DNA from: Prorocentrum cordatum
Lineage: Eukaryota; Sar; Dinophyceae; Prorocentrales; Prorocentraceae
DNA length: 64,000 bases
Direction of reading: 5' to 3'
Assembly: GCA_963575745.1 (NCBI GenBank)
Contig: CAUYUJ010003865.1
Location: 1 to 64,000 of the forward strand
The notes below the pieces were generated by a model that worked only from the letters and a program-made list of their open reading frames with translations, searched no databases and was not told the origin of the DNA. Below are positions 1 through 10,560 of the stretch, in pieces. Made by a program: the position numbers and the translations under genes. The stretch's first letter is position 1. Each line of letters opens with the position of its first letter.

Positions 1-99
1 AGGGCCTCCTCGTCCTCCCTTCTCCCCCGTCCTACATGTGGATGTAGCGGTTGTGGAAAATTGGCCCATCATCCTCTCGGGCTGTTCCCGGGCGCCGCT

Positions 100-1310
100 G
101 GAGGTCTTCCGCGACCGTGCGGGCTCCAGCCGACAAGCGACGCACCTACCTAGGCAGGGCGCCCTGCGAAGGGAGCAGCGAGGAGGCTCCTATATGGAGG
201 CGGTGGCGGAGCGAGCTCGGAGGCCAGGACGAGGCGCTGGCAACGAAGGTCAGGGCGCACAGGTCGACGTCCGAGTGCGTGACAGAGACCGAGAGGTGGA
301 AGCGGGAAGGCCACGAGGAACCGGACCACGACGCCAGGGAGGGGGCGGGAGCCTGGGGCCACTGGCCCAAGCGAGGGCTGGCGGCTGCGCACTCCCTGGC
401 GAAGCAGGCGGCGAGATGGATCGGCCAGTCGGCGGTGTGGTGGCAGTCGCAGGTGCCAGATGCGGACGGGACCCCGAGCGAGACCAGGATCGAGCGTCGG
501 ACCTGCAGGAGGCCATCGACGAGGCCAAGGAGGAGGAGGAGGAGGAGGAGGAGGAGGAGGAGGAGGAGGAGGAGGAGGAGGAGGAGGAGGAGGAGGAGGA
601 GGAGGAGTAGGGGGAGGGGGAGGAGGAGGCTGAGGCCAGCCCGCAGCAGGGCAAGCAGGCTGCGGGCGAGGAGCCAGAGTGAAGTTGAGGCCCACCATCC
701 GCTGGAGGGGCCACCTCTTGGGCGAACACGCCCGAGGCGAGCGGGGCCTGGCCTGCGGGATTGCGCGGCGCGAGGCCGGAGCCCGAAGGCCGCCTGCGGG
801 TCGAGCGGAGGCGCGGAGAGCTCCTGCTCCAGGACTGCCGAGGAGAGCGCAGGCGCTGCAGGGAGCAGCTGAGGAGGTAGAGGGAGGGGCTCCGCCTGCT
901 GCCGTCCAGGAGGGCCGGCAGGCGCGACCGCCTCTGCGGGGTCTGCGGGGACCTGCGGCAGGAGCTCGGGGGGGTCGCAGGAGGCCTGTTGGAGAGGCAA
1001 GAGGAGGAGGAGGAGGAGGAGGAGGAGGAGGAGGAGGAGGAGGAGGAGGAGGAGGAGGAGGAGGAGGAGGAGGATGAGACGAGGAGGAGGAGGAGGAGGA
1101 GGAGGCCAAGGGGCAGGCGCGCCCAGGCGGCGACGCCACAGGACAAGGAGAGAAGGCGTATATGGCAGCATCGTGCCGCCGAAGCTGCCGCGGGAGGCTG
1201 CGAGGGCCGAATTGCGGGGTGGAAGAGGACCGCCGCCGCGCGCTCGAGAGGCGCGCGCGGGAGGCAGAGGCGGAGGCGGCCAGAGAGGAGGCCGAGGGCC
1301 GCGCAGGAGT
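100..1310 (+). CDS. Glu/Arg-rich coiled-coil-like coding fragments
   Basis: The function is not recognised. Between the GGA arrays, plus-strand segments have GC-rich third positions and heptad-like Glu/Arg/Leu composition: about 190-450 (Trp-rich piece ending WIGQSAVWWQSQ), 490-530 (DLQEAIDEAKEEE), 780-1000 (RGELLLQDCRGERRRCREQL, then CGVCGDLRQELGG) and 1180-1300 (RRALERRAREAEAEAAREE). They lie in different frames, and one in-frame TAG falls near 880. They could be exons of one plus-strand coiled-coil gene whose introns hold GGA repeats, or a decayed gene. A GT donor candidate (TCGCAG|GTGCCAG) sits at 452/453. No complete splice model was found, and the minus strand is also open here because of the triplet arrays. 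Confidence 0.28.
527..1105. repeat. GGA trinucleotide arrays
   Basis: Two nearly pure GGA arrays occupy 527-608 and about 998-1105. They are separated by non-repetitive sequence. Because the unit is 3 bp, several frames stay open across them, which makes long apparent ORFs. Confidence 0.9.
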
Positions 1311-1569
1311 GGCGGCGACGAGGGCGTGCTCGGGCCCGCGCGCCGAGGGGCGCGTGAGGCCGCGGCCGCCTCGGCCGAGGTGCGGAGGGTGCGCCAGGCC
1401 CCAGGCTGCCGTGCAAGGCAGGGCGGCCGGAGGACGTTGAGGCGAGGTGGGGAGCCAGGGCAGCCTGCGAGGCAGGGCGCCCTGGGCGGAGGAGGTGCGC
1501 TGGGCGACGCAGGCGCAGCGCCCGCAGCGCGCCGTCTGCCGCGGAGGACGGGCCAGACCCGCCCACGGC

Positions 1570-1579
1570 GATGTCTCCG

Positions 1580-1674
<95 letters not shown>

Positions 1675-1741
1675 CGTCGACGTCGACGTCGACGTCGTGG
1701 TCGTCGTCGTCGTCGTCGTCGTGGTCGTCGTCGCCGCCGTG

Positions 1742-1800
<59 letters not shown>

Positions 1801-1870
1801 GGCCGTCGCCGCCGTCGTCGACGTTGTCGCCGCCGTCGCGGTCGCCATCGGCGTCGTCGTTGGCGTCGCC
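1570..1870. repeat. TCG/GTC trinucleotide array
   Basis: A 300-bp array of TCG with interruptions (ACG, TGG, CCG). It would read as poly-Ser, poly-Val or poly-Arg in the three plus frames, and as poly-Asp, poly-Thr or poly-Arg on the other strand. No coding claim is made. Confidence 0.9.
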
Positions 1871-2133
1871 GTCCATCCTCGTCCTCGTCCTCGACGCGGT
1901 TGTCGCCGCGGGCGCCATCGGCGTCTGGCGTCGCCGTCCGCCTCCTCGTCCTCGACTTCGCCCTCGACGTCGCCGCGGTCGCCACTGGCATCGTCGTTGG
2001 CCCCGGGGCGCCGCGGCTGCCAGCGCGCCGCCCAGCGCCAGCGCGCCGCGACGCCAGGAGGCGGCGGCGGGCGGCGCACGCGGCGCAGGGCCCTCGCAGC
2101 TGGGGCGCCAGGTCGCGGCGACGCCGACGAGAA

Positions 2134-2440
<307 letters not shown>

Positions 2441-2519
2441 GGATGAGCCAGGGGGCGGCGGTCGGCGCACGTGGCGCAAGGCCCTCGCAGCTGGAGGGCC
2501 CGGCCGCGGCTCATCCCGC

Positions 2520-3185
2520 TTAAGCACGGCAGAAACAGATCGGCCACGCGCTAGAGCGGCCGTGGGCAAGAGCGACGCTGCGCGGCGTTTCGGGGGGCCG
2601 CGGGGGGACCAAACCCAAGCGCGCAAGAGGCTACTCTCCAGATTTCACAATAAAAGGGGGGTGGTCTGATTTGGGATGGGGTCGGATGTGAGCTGTCTTG
2701 GAGGGTTCGGGGGGGTCTGGGCAAAAAGCCGCCCTTCATGGCTTGCTTGGGGGGGTCTGGAATTGCCCGCCTGCGAGGGTTGTGACCCCCTCCCCTCTCA
2801 GAGGGAGGCTGCTTCTCACGAGGCGCCGGCTCGGCATCTGTAGAGAAGGCTCGCGCCGTCGAAGAAGCAGGGGTGCTCCTAAAAGACCTTCCCTCCCCCC
2901 CCCCTCCCCCCCGTTCTGCGCGCGGCCCACCTGTGCGAATCGGTGCTGCTGACAAAGGTTTCGCTCGAGGCACCCCTCCCCCAGACAGCCGACGCTTTTT
3001 TTTTGTCCAGCACTTCTTTTTACGCCGCAGCGCAGCAGCGGTAGTCCGCACGCGCGCTCTGGCAAGCCGGGCGACGGCATTGCGAAGTGTCCGGATGCAA
3101 GAGGCGTTGTTTCTTTGTTCCAGCACGCGGTCCCTGGAAACCCAAACCCTTTCCCAGGGCTGGTCTGCCATCCTGGGGAGCTTTC
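2520..3185. other. No gene recognised
   Basis: Mixed-composition sequence with poly-C and poly-T tracts. No reading frame here has convincing protein character on either strand. Confidence 0.5.
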
Positions 3186-3187
3186 TT

Positions 3188-3347
3188 AACCAGCCTCGAA
3201 CTTATCCCTACCCCTTTCATTGACACGCCCAACGGCGATGACAATCTCAGGGATGCACCCTCAGAAACTGAGCGAATCCCTGAGATCGCCATCGTGGTGA
3301 GGCGATGCCCAACCTAGGGATAGGGATAGGTTCCGGGCTGGTGATGT
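3188..3347. mobile_element. Foldback MITE-like element, copy 1
   Basis: A nearly palindromic element of about 155 bp. Its ends read CCAGCCTCGAACTTATCCCT and, in reverse complement, CCAGCCCGGAACCTATCCCT. A second copy lies at 48478-48632. Both arms carry the ATCCCTAtCCC motif and a GGCGATG core. Confidence 0.7.
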
Positions 3348-3520
3348 CTGGCCCCCTGACCCCAGGTGCCCCGAGGATCCCCCAGGAGGCCCCCGAGGCC
3401 TCCAGAGCACCCCTCCGCGAGGCCCAAAGGGCCCAGAGGGGCTCCGACACGGCGCGAGCAGCTGGGGGGGGGGCACCTTGGGCCAGGGGCGCCCTTGGCA
3501 CCCCCTCCAGCCTGCCACCG

Positions 3521-3650
3521 CTCGGACGTCCACTCCCTGTGTTTTTGTTCGGCTTCGTGCGTGGTTTTGTTTCGCCACATGGTCAAGGATGCTCCTCGAT
3601 GGCCCTCGCCGAAGGAGAACTGCACAAGTCCGAGCGATGCCAAGAGCTTG
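3521..3650 (+). mobile_element. Short TIR element CGCTCGGAC, copy 1
   Basis: About 125 bp bounded by CGCTCGGACGT and its inverted match GTCCGAGCG. A same-orientation copy is at 48147-48265, where the 11-bp TIR is perfect. The internal sequence is conserved (GGATGCTCCTC near the centre). Confidence 0.65.
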
Positions 3651-3954
3651 GCGGCCCTCCCGTCCCCCCCCCCGCCGGCTTCCGCCGAGCGCGGCGGGAG
3701 CGCCAGAGGCTGGGCCTCTGGCTGGAGAGCGCGCCGGACGTGCCCTCCCCCCCCCCCCCCGCCGCCCTCCGCGTGCAGCGGCCACCCCAGAGGTGCCCCC
3801 CCCCCCCCTGGGGCCGTGCGGGAGGGGAGACCACACGCACGGGAGACCCTCCCCAGACATGATCGCGCCGCAACCTTGGAGGAGGAGGAGGAGGAGGAGG
3901 AGGAGGAGGAGGAGGAGGAGGTACGCTGAGGGGCGCGCCCGCGAGGCATCAGAT

Positions 3955-4141
3955 CCCAAACATGCGACGTCCTGGTTTGTTCAGTGCGGCGTCCCCAGAA
4001 GTCCCGACCCTTTCCCTGGGCCGGTTTCTCATCCTGGGCCGTTTTTTGACGCTCCCGAAGCCTGGCGAGGGCCCCCCGAGGCCGAAAATAGCGAAAAGCC
4101 TCCCGTCCTGACTTTTTGTTACGACGCGAGCACTTCTGGGA
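3955..4141 (+). mobile_element. AGACATG-family MITE-like element
   Basis: About 180 bp. It starts near CATGCGACGTCCTG and ends ACGACGCGAGCA, with the conserved core GAAGTCCCGACCCTTTCCC followed by GGGCCGAAAATAGCG. It belongs to a family with copies in both orientations across the window (about 9765, 11466, 12310, 16310, 52866, 53445 and 62205). Confidence 0.65.
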
Positions 4142-4264
4142 GATGACGTCGCCCGTCCACGAAGCACGAGCTGCATTCGACTAAGACGTGGGCCTGCCTT
4201 TCTCGGCACCAGCGCAGCGCCAAAGTGCTTCGCGCTCTCTGCGGGGGTTGCTCTGGCCGTCCTG

Positions 4265-4344
4265 GGTAACCCTGGAGGTGTGCTGCTATCGCGTCGTAGC
4301 GACCTCGGGCGGAAGCTTGTCGCTACGTTCGGTCCCTCTCGGGC

Positions 4345-4375
<31 letters not shown>

Positions 4376-5038
4376 GAGGAGGAGGAGGAGGAGGAGGAGG
4401 AGGAGAGCAGAGAGGAGGAGGAGGAGGCCAGGAGGAGGAGGAGGAGGAGGAAGAAGAGAGGAGGCGGATGAGGAGGATAAGAGGCCAGAGAGGAGGATTA
4501 GAGGAGGAGGATTGAGGAGGAGGAGGAGGGAGGAGGCGGCAGAGAGGAGGAGGAGGAGGAGGAGGAGGAGGAGGAGGAGGAGGAGGAGGAGGCCAGAAAG
4601 GAGGAGGAAGAGGAGGAGGAGGAGGAGGAGGAGGCCAGAGAGGACGAGGAGGAGGAGGAGCAGTTTTTGTGACCGTCTTGGGGCCCTGCGAGGGCTGCGA
4701 GGGTCGGGCGGGTGGTAATGGGGGCTGACCCACATGGGGGGTGAAGAAGAGGGCCCTAATAGGGGCTCTGTCAGGCCACTTTTGGGCCCTTAAGTCGACC
4801 ACGTCTCTCGACAAGAGGAATATTCAAACATAGTTTGAAACGCGTCTGGGGACGATGTTTCTATTTTCTCTGATCATGTTTGAAAGTGTTTCGACTAGTC
4901 TGCATTTGTTCCTCCAAACTACGCCTGTAGAGGGGGCATGCCATACCCTACATGACCCCCCGCCCGAGAGGGGCCGAGAGTAGCGACAAGCTTCCGCCCC
5001 GATGTCGTGACGACGCGAGCAGGACACCCCCCGTTACC
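4265..5038. mobile_element. Foldback element with ~85-bp inverted ends and GGA core
   Basis: The left end (from GGGTAACC at 4265 to GGGCGGGGGG near 4350) is matched in reverse complement by the right end (4953-5038). Both arms contain GCGGAAGCTTGTCGCTAC and CCCTCTCGGGCGGGGGG. The interior holds a 310-bp GGA array and about 250 bp of unrelated sequence. No transposase is present, so it would be non-autonomous. Confidence 0.75.
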
Positions 5039-5184
5039 CAAGGAGGAGGAGAAGGCGGAGGAGGAGGAGGAGGCCACAGAAGAGGAGGAGGAGGAGGCGG
5101 ATGCGGAGGAGGATGAGGAGGAACAACAGGAGGAGGCGGAGGAGGAGCGCAAGTAGCATGATGCGCAGCAGGTGCCGATCTCAT

Positions 5185-8100
5185 CTACATGCTGATGGCA
5201 GCCTGAGCTGCTCGAAGTAAATCAATGTATGCGGAGTTGGTCTGAGGAGGGGAAGCCTTGTGCCGGACTTTGTTATAAAAGTGAAAGCACATCACTATGT
5301 ACGCGTGGGCAGATTCACGTGCTAACTGGGTTGTATACAACTGAGGGAGCGCTAACCCAATGCGGACAATGGGATCGGAGGGGAGAGGAGAGCGAACGAG
5401 GGGCATGAACCCGAGGAGGCGAAGACAAGTGAGGTAGTGTGGGAAAAAGTCCGGGCAATGGGGACAACCAAAAAGGCATGTCCTAGGGCACTTGACCTTG
5501 ACCCTATGCGTTCGTCTTAATGCGTCCCAAATCCAGGCGGGCCTTGAGGCAACCAGCACCTGCTTAAGTGATGGCTACGAACGCTGCAGCTCCGATCGCG
5601 GGGCTGCTAGCTCTCCTAACCACTTGTCAAACCTGCGCTGAAGGAGGGAGGGCATGGAGTCGGGGTAGAGGGACGTAATCAACGAGGAGAGGTAGAGGCC
5701 TCGAGGACGGACTCGACGGGTCTCTTGCCCGTCGGAAAGCCGACCCATTTGAGACGAATTGGGTCGGTTTCTGTTTCCGTGCTCTGCTGCTCGAGCACGC
5801 GCGGCAGCGGCAGCATTGCATCGGCGAGTCGCGGACTGGCTGGCAGCTCGCAGGCGAGAGCGTGACAGCTTGAACCATGGCACGCATCCTGTAGCGTCTG
5901 CCCACTTTTGCACTATCGCCGCGGGCTCCTTCCAGAGCGAATTGGACCAATCTCCCCTGAGGATCGCCACTACGCCTACAACATCTCCCGCGCTGGAGCG
6001 GAGCTGCTCGAGCCACGGGCCCGAGTCCTGCACAGTGCAACCGTCAGCTCGCCAGAGGTGAGCCTGGCTCCAAGCTGCCAGCGGCTGGTGACGCCCGCCG
6101 GGCACCCACGCCACGATGGAGTGAAGGGTGCGGCCCTCGAAAGAATTCGGGGGGAGGCGGAGGACACGGTGCAACAGAAGTCGTTCGCGATCGAGCACGG
6201 AGTCGAGAGGCCTGAAACTGGGCCAAGTAGGAGAGGACAGGCAACGCGAGAGTGGAGTAGGAGCGGAGGGAGGCATCTGCCGGAGCACGGGTGGAGGAGA
6301 TGATGTAGGCACGCTCTAACCATTTCTGTCCTGTGACGTTCCATTGGTCAAGGTTTGTGGCTCCCGGACCTAACAAAACGCCAAGATAACGAGCGCACCC
6401 CGCGACCTGAAACCCTGACCAGTCTGGAACCAGCCGCCGTATGATTTCCGAGATCTCCAATCCCGTCTCTAAAGCGACCGCGCGCCAGAGCGGGACCACC
6501 CCTGTCTTAGCGGTCTGGAGCGTGAGTGCTGCCAGGCGCTCGACGGCAGCAAAACCCGGGCGCAGGTTCACTAGCGCCTCCAAACGGCTCAACACAGCTC
6601 CAATGTCGTCCGCGCGCGCGCTTGCGTCAACATCTTCGCTGTCCACCAAGACGGCGTGGAGGTGCCTCAGCGACGGGTCCATGGCCAGGGCCCATAACGT
6701 GCCAGATAACGGGCATCCCTGGGCGACGCCGCCCGTTGCCCAGAACATCGGCTCGTGCAGGTGGGCGACTCGGCTGAAGTCCAGCCCATTCTCGTAGAGC
6801 GCCATGGCGGCGTTGAGGAAGCCGTCAGGGATGAGAAATCGGCGAAGTAATCTCCACAGCCATCGCCTCGCAAGCGACGGGAAGGCCGCCTTAATATCGA
6901 AGCTGATGAAGCAAGGGCGGGCGGTCAGGCCAGACGCCTGATTCGAAGCTATCCTGGCTCTCGCGTCCAGCCGCGCAATGCGTGTTGACGAACTGCCTCT
7001 GCGGAGTGAAGCCCTGCTGTATCTGGTGCACCTCCTGCTGCGCTGCTCTTTTGAGCTCGTTGTTGGCGGTAGCCGCCCAAAATCTTGTGGTCGCTGTTCT
7101 TCAACAGGAGGGGCATCAGGGCGTGCGGGCGCCGTACGATCTCAATGGGGTCATCTGGCTCGTCCCCCTTTGGCAACATCGCCATGCCGCCATAATTCAA
7201 GCCAGGGGGTGCAGGTAGTCCGGCAAAAGAGGTGCAGCATTCGGTTTCGCAGCCGCTCAAACAGTTTCCCCTTTTCGTCGACGGGGGAATCTCCGACCTC
7301 CCTGTCCACGAGCTCAGAAGGCTGGTCGTAAAGGCATTCCAGGAGTTTGTCATGTGCGGCCCACGCCGAGTACGTGAGCCGATCTGGCCCTGGTGCGGTA
7401 TCTTTGCCTTTGGAAGGGACATGGTGCATGTCATTGAGCGTCGGCACTCCGATGTCAGGAGCTGGTCGAGCAGGCACGTGCTCTTCAAGGTAAACGTCGA
7501 TGGCAGCCTCGTCCACAGCGGTGTCCTGGAAAATCGGCTCCCGGTGTCCGATGATGGCCCTGGTGACATCCTCGGGGCGTCGTGCAGCTCCTGCCTCGTC
7601 AGCGTGCTGCGGACCGGGTGCTTGCCGAAAGCCTCCCGGCGGCGCCACGCGAACGCCCGCCAGGACGAGACGACGTCGGTGTCGCGTCCACTGCAGGGCG
7701 CGCCTCTGCGCGGAGCGCGCGACCTTACGGGCCGCAGCCGCGCTCAGGGGCCGGGCTCCGTCCGCTTGCCGTCGGCGCTGGATCCGCGCGGCGGCCTGGG
7801 ACTGCTGCCGTTCAGCCTCGAAGTCCACCGGGTCCGAGATGGTGATGCTCTGGGCCCCTGCGTCTGTGGTCTCGTGAGCTTTGATGTGCTGCCTCTCGAG
7901 CTCCGTGGTGGCTGCCGGTCTCGCCGTAAGGCGCTTGTCCTGCAGCCACGCGCAGCGCGCGATGGACCTCATCGTGATACGACGGTGCGGGGCGGGAAAA
8001 TGACCACAGCCACTGCTTCTTGCTTGCGCCGCCTTCCAGCCGGCTGAAGAAGAAGCAGTGGTTGTGGTCATTTCCCTGGTGCCAAGCGTATCGAAAATGA

Positions 8101-8342
8101 CCACAACCACTGCTCTGTTTCTGCTGGCTGGAGGGCGGCAACAAAAGAAAAACAATGGCTGTGGTCGTTTTCGCGCCCCGTAGGCGGGCATCCTCCGCAC
8201 CTTCCGATACGTCTCCGGTTGGCAGCTGGGTCAGCTCGTCCCTGGTGGCCCTCGCCGCGTCGAGCCTGATGGCCTTGCAGGATTGCCAGGCTCTTGTCAC
8301 GCTAAAATGCTCCCAAGAAGTAGTTTGAAACGTGTTGGGCAA
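5185..8342 (-). pseudogene. LINE reverse transcriptase region
   Basis: Reverse transcriptase motifs appear in changing frames. They are the linker DRLTYSAWAAHDKLLE near 7380; the finger motif AMLPKGDEPDDPIEIVRRP and LMPLLLKNSDHKI (7190-7090); motif A CFISFDIKAAFPSLA near 6890; motif B GVAQGCPLSGTLWALAMDP near 6690; and motif C ARADDIGAV near 6610, where Ala-Asp-Asp replaces the usual Tyr-Ala-Asp-Asp. Frameshifts lie between the linker and the finger motif (about 7210) and between KNSDHKI and motif A. The C-terminal part continues to about 5185 with a Cys/His knuckle-like segment. The frame changes rule out an intact enzyme. Confidence 0.75.
7991..8181. mobile_element. Double-hairpin TIR element nested in the LINE
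   Basis: The outer ends are GGCGGGAAAATGACCACAG and the inverted match GCGCGAAAACGACCACAG. The same motif (ATGACCACARCCACTGCT) recurs inverted and direct near 8060 and 8095, so the element is two tandem hairpins of about 90 bp. It interrupts the LINE linker between the endonuclease and reverse transcriptase. Confidence 0.75.
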
Positions 8343-8479
8343 CGTGGGGTTTGAAACGCGCGTGCTTGAAGATGAAGGGAGGGATGTGCTGGGAGCCCCG
8401 GTTCATGGAGACTTTCGCTCGCAATTCGAACTCCAGGATGGCGTGGTCACTGAGCTGCCAGTCGCTCAACTGTGCAGCT

Positions 8480-9486
8480 TCTTGAAGTACGGTGACTGTG
8501 CACGCCGTTTACTGTAAGTAGTTCGCCGAGGCCGATACGAAGATCCGGTCGATGAAACTGCAGGACTGGTGATGCTATGAGAAATGCGTCGGCAGGTTAG
8601 TTTCCAGTTGAATCATCCCGCTGTCATAAAACAATCGCTGCCAAAAAAGCTGACCATGCTGCGCTCGACTGGCCTCTCCTCGCGGCAGGCCTCCAGGGTG
8701 TGTCATAGAGCAAGGTGGCCTGTCCGAGATAGTGAAATCTCCAGCCGCTATGAACAGCCTGCGCAACTCGTCGCCATGCGCCCACGCGTATGAGTCCAGC
8801 CAGGCCCGTCTGACCCTCTGTCTGTCGCCCGTGCTCAGGCCGTGGTTGTGGACGTTGAGGATGCGAAGTTCCTGTCGTGAGACGGGGTAGGCGATGCTAA
8901 TCAGAGAGATACGGCCGTTGACGATGATCTGCTGGTGCACCGTGGCGCGATGGGCGGGAGGCTGGCCCGCCAAGCCCGCCTCCGAATGCCACGGAATGAG
9001 GACCGCTTCACCCCCGCTGCCCCTGTGGTCGCCCGGGTTCATCAGGACGGTGTACTCCACGGGGTACTGGTTGAGGATGGTGCGCAGCGTGTCGGCGTAG
9101 CCGTGACACTCCTGCAGCAGGATGACGGCCCTCTGCTGCATGAAGCGCTGCAGTCGCTGGAGCTTTAAGCGCCTCCTGCGGCCGTTTGGGCACACGAGCC
9201 CACGACAACTCCAGCTGATCACCTGCAAGGGTGGCTGCGGTGCTCCCCGCGCCGGCTGGGGAGCAATTCCCGGGGTCACCGTCACCTGGCTCCCGTGGAG
9301 GAGGTTGCGGATGATCTTCGGGTTCTGAGGAGGAGGAGGAGGAGGAGGAGGAGGAGTTACTTCCGCGACCGAGCATCGCTCCCTTTGGCTTAACTCTAGG
9401 GGGGCTCGCCAGCCGCTCCCTTCGAACGCCGCTCCCCGGCACGCCCCGGCGTCAACCAAGAACCACTCTTGCCTGCCAGTGCGCAA
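8480..9486 (-). pseudogene. LINE endonuclease (APE-type EEP) domain
   Basis: An endonuclease/exonuclease/phosphatase fold used for target-primed reverse transcription. In order, the visible motifs are VISWSCRGL (N-terminal Asn region), VILLQECHG (catalytic Glu), LRILNVHNHGL, LFIAAGDFT (the catalytic GDxN region, with Thr in place of Asn), and in the same frame after two stops FIDRIFVSA and LSDHAI (the SDH motif with the catalytic His). In-frame TAG near 8577 and TAA near 8515 separate the last two motifs from the rest. The Pro-rich N-terminal run near 9330-9350 comes from a GGA array. This is the front of the LINE at 5185-9486. Confidence 0.75.
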
Positions 9487-9501
9487 ACTGCGCCCACTAT
9501 G

Positions 9502-9739
9502 TGAGCGTTTTTTTTATTCGGCGTTTAGACATTGGGCGGATGAGGGGGGGGAAGGGGGTGGGTCTGGCTCCGGACCTCTGCTGACTGCCACTGCCTGCAG
9601 CAGTGCGTCCTATGGGGGAGACTCCACCTGCCCGAAACAGGCGCCAAGAAAAAGCCAAGATCCACTCCATGGGGTGGGGGGAGGGGGGGCGCGAGGGCCC
9701 GCGCCGATCGGCAAACCAATAAATAAGAAAACGATCACC
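9502..9739. mobile_element. GTGAnCGTTTT TIR repeat, copy 1
   Basis: A 238-bp repeat that starts GTGAGCGTTTTTTTTATTCG and ends with an inverted GTGATCGTTTTCTTATT. The interior shares TCTGGCTCCGGACCTC and CCACCTGCCCGAAACAGGCG with the copy at 15704-15957. A fragment of one end is near 49000. Confidence 0.7.
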
Positions 9740-9764
9740 ATTGTTTGCAAGATGTTGCGCGCTT

Positions 9765-9925
9765 CGGCTGTTTCCCGGGGGAGGACGGGCGGTTTTCGGC
9801 AATGTTGGGCCTCTGGGGGCCCTCGCCGAGTCCCAGGGCCTTCAACACGACTCGGGATGAAAAGCTGGTCCCGGGGAATGGATCTCGGGATCAACGATGA
9901 AGAAATCATGACGTCGGGCGTCTGG
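9765..9925 (-). mobile_element. AGACATG-family MITE-like element, reverse copy
   Basis: A diverged reverse-orientation copy that retains CGGCAATGTTGGGCC, GGGCCCTCGCCGAGTCCC and GACTCGGGATGAAAAGC. Confidence 0.5.
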
Positions 9926-10185
9926 GGAAAAGGGAGCATGCACGAGCGCCTCCTCCCAGAACAGCTCCTTGGAGACGGGTGGCGCAGGACGAAGAAGCAA
10001 AAGAGTAGACAGAGGAGGCATGGGGCAGAAGCAAAGGGAGCGAACAGAGATGGAGACGAGGGGCAGCGAGATGGGGGGGGACCAACTCCAGGGGAGGAGC
10101 ATCGACCTGGAATCAGCGATGCATCGCCGACAGATCGGCGAGAAGCCCCAGGTACAGTGGGGGCTCGGCCACAAGAAACCTCCGC

Positions 10186-10337
10186 CAGAAACCCAACCCT
10201 GAGATCCGCGATTTGTTCAGCGAGAGTCCACACGTGTCGATCGAAGATCGTCAGGATCTGATTGGGAGCCCATCGAAATCCAGGAAACCCGGGGCACCCT
10301 GGCAAAATCCAACTGGTTTCTTGGCACGCGCCCCCAG
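10186..10337. repeat. AGAAACCC...GGTTTCTT repeat, copy 1
   Basis: About 150 bp bounded by AGAAACCCAACCCTGA and an inverted-looking AACTGGTTTCTTGG. It shares the interior GGGCACCCTG with a related copy at 21387-21566. Confidence 0.5.
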
Positions 10338-10439
10338 TGTAGAGAAGAATCCGCACGCTCCTGGGCGGAGCGGGCCGCCGGGCCCCTGTCGGCGGTCCAT
10401 GGGGGCAACTGGGGGCCGGTGCGTTCCCCCCGGAGCGGA

Positions 10440-10560
10440 CCCCCCTCTCCTCCTCCTCCCTCTGCTCCTCCCCTCTTCTCTTACTCCTCGACCTCCTCCT
10501 CCTCGTCCTTCTCCTCCTTCTCCTCCTCCTCCTCCTCCTCCTCCTCCTCCTCCTCCTACC
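10440..10560. repeat. CTCC/TCC simple repeat
   Basis: A pyrimidine-rich tract of TCC triplets with occasional TTC and TCG. Confidence 0.85.

Larger units (their letters stand above)
5185..9486 (-). mobile_element. Non-LTR retrotransposon (LINE), decayed
   Basis: A minus-strand element with the domain order of an APE-type LINE: endonuclease (9486 to about 8480), linker, reverse transcriptase (about 7480 to 6350), a C-terminal region, and a Cys/His segment CPHCPDFFPHYLTC near 5450 that resembles the zinc-knuckle tail of such elements. Several stops and frameshifts interrupt it, so it is a dead copy. A separate inverted-repeat element is inserted at 7991-8181. No poly-A tail or target duplication was identified, so both ends are approximate. 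Confidence 0.8.

Noticed and set aside
5759-6303. Plus-strand frames opposite the LINE
   Set aside because: They are shadows of the reverse transcriptase coding on the minus strand.
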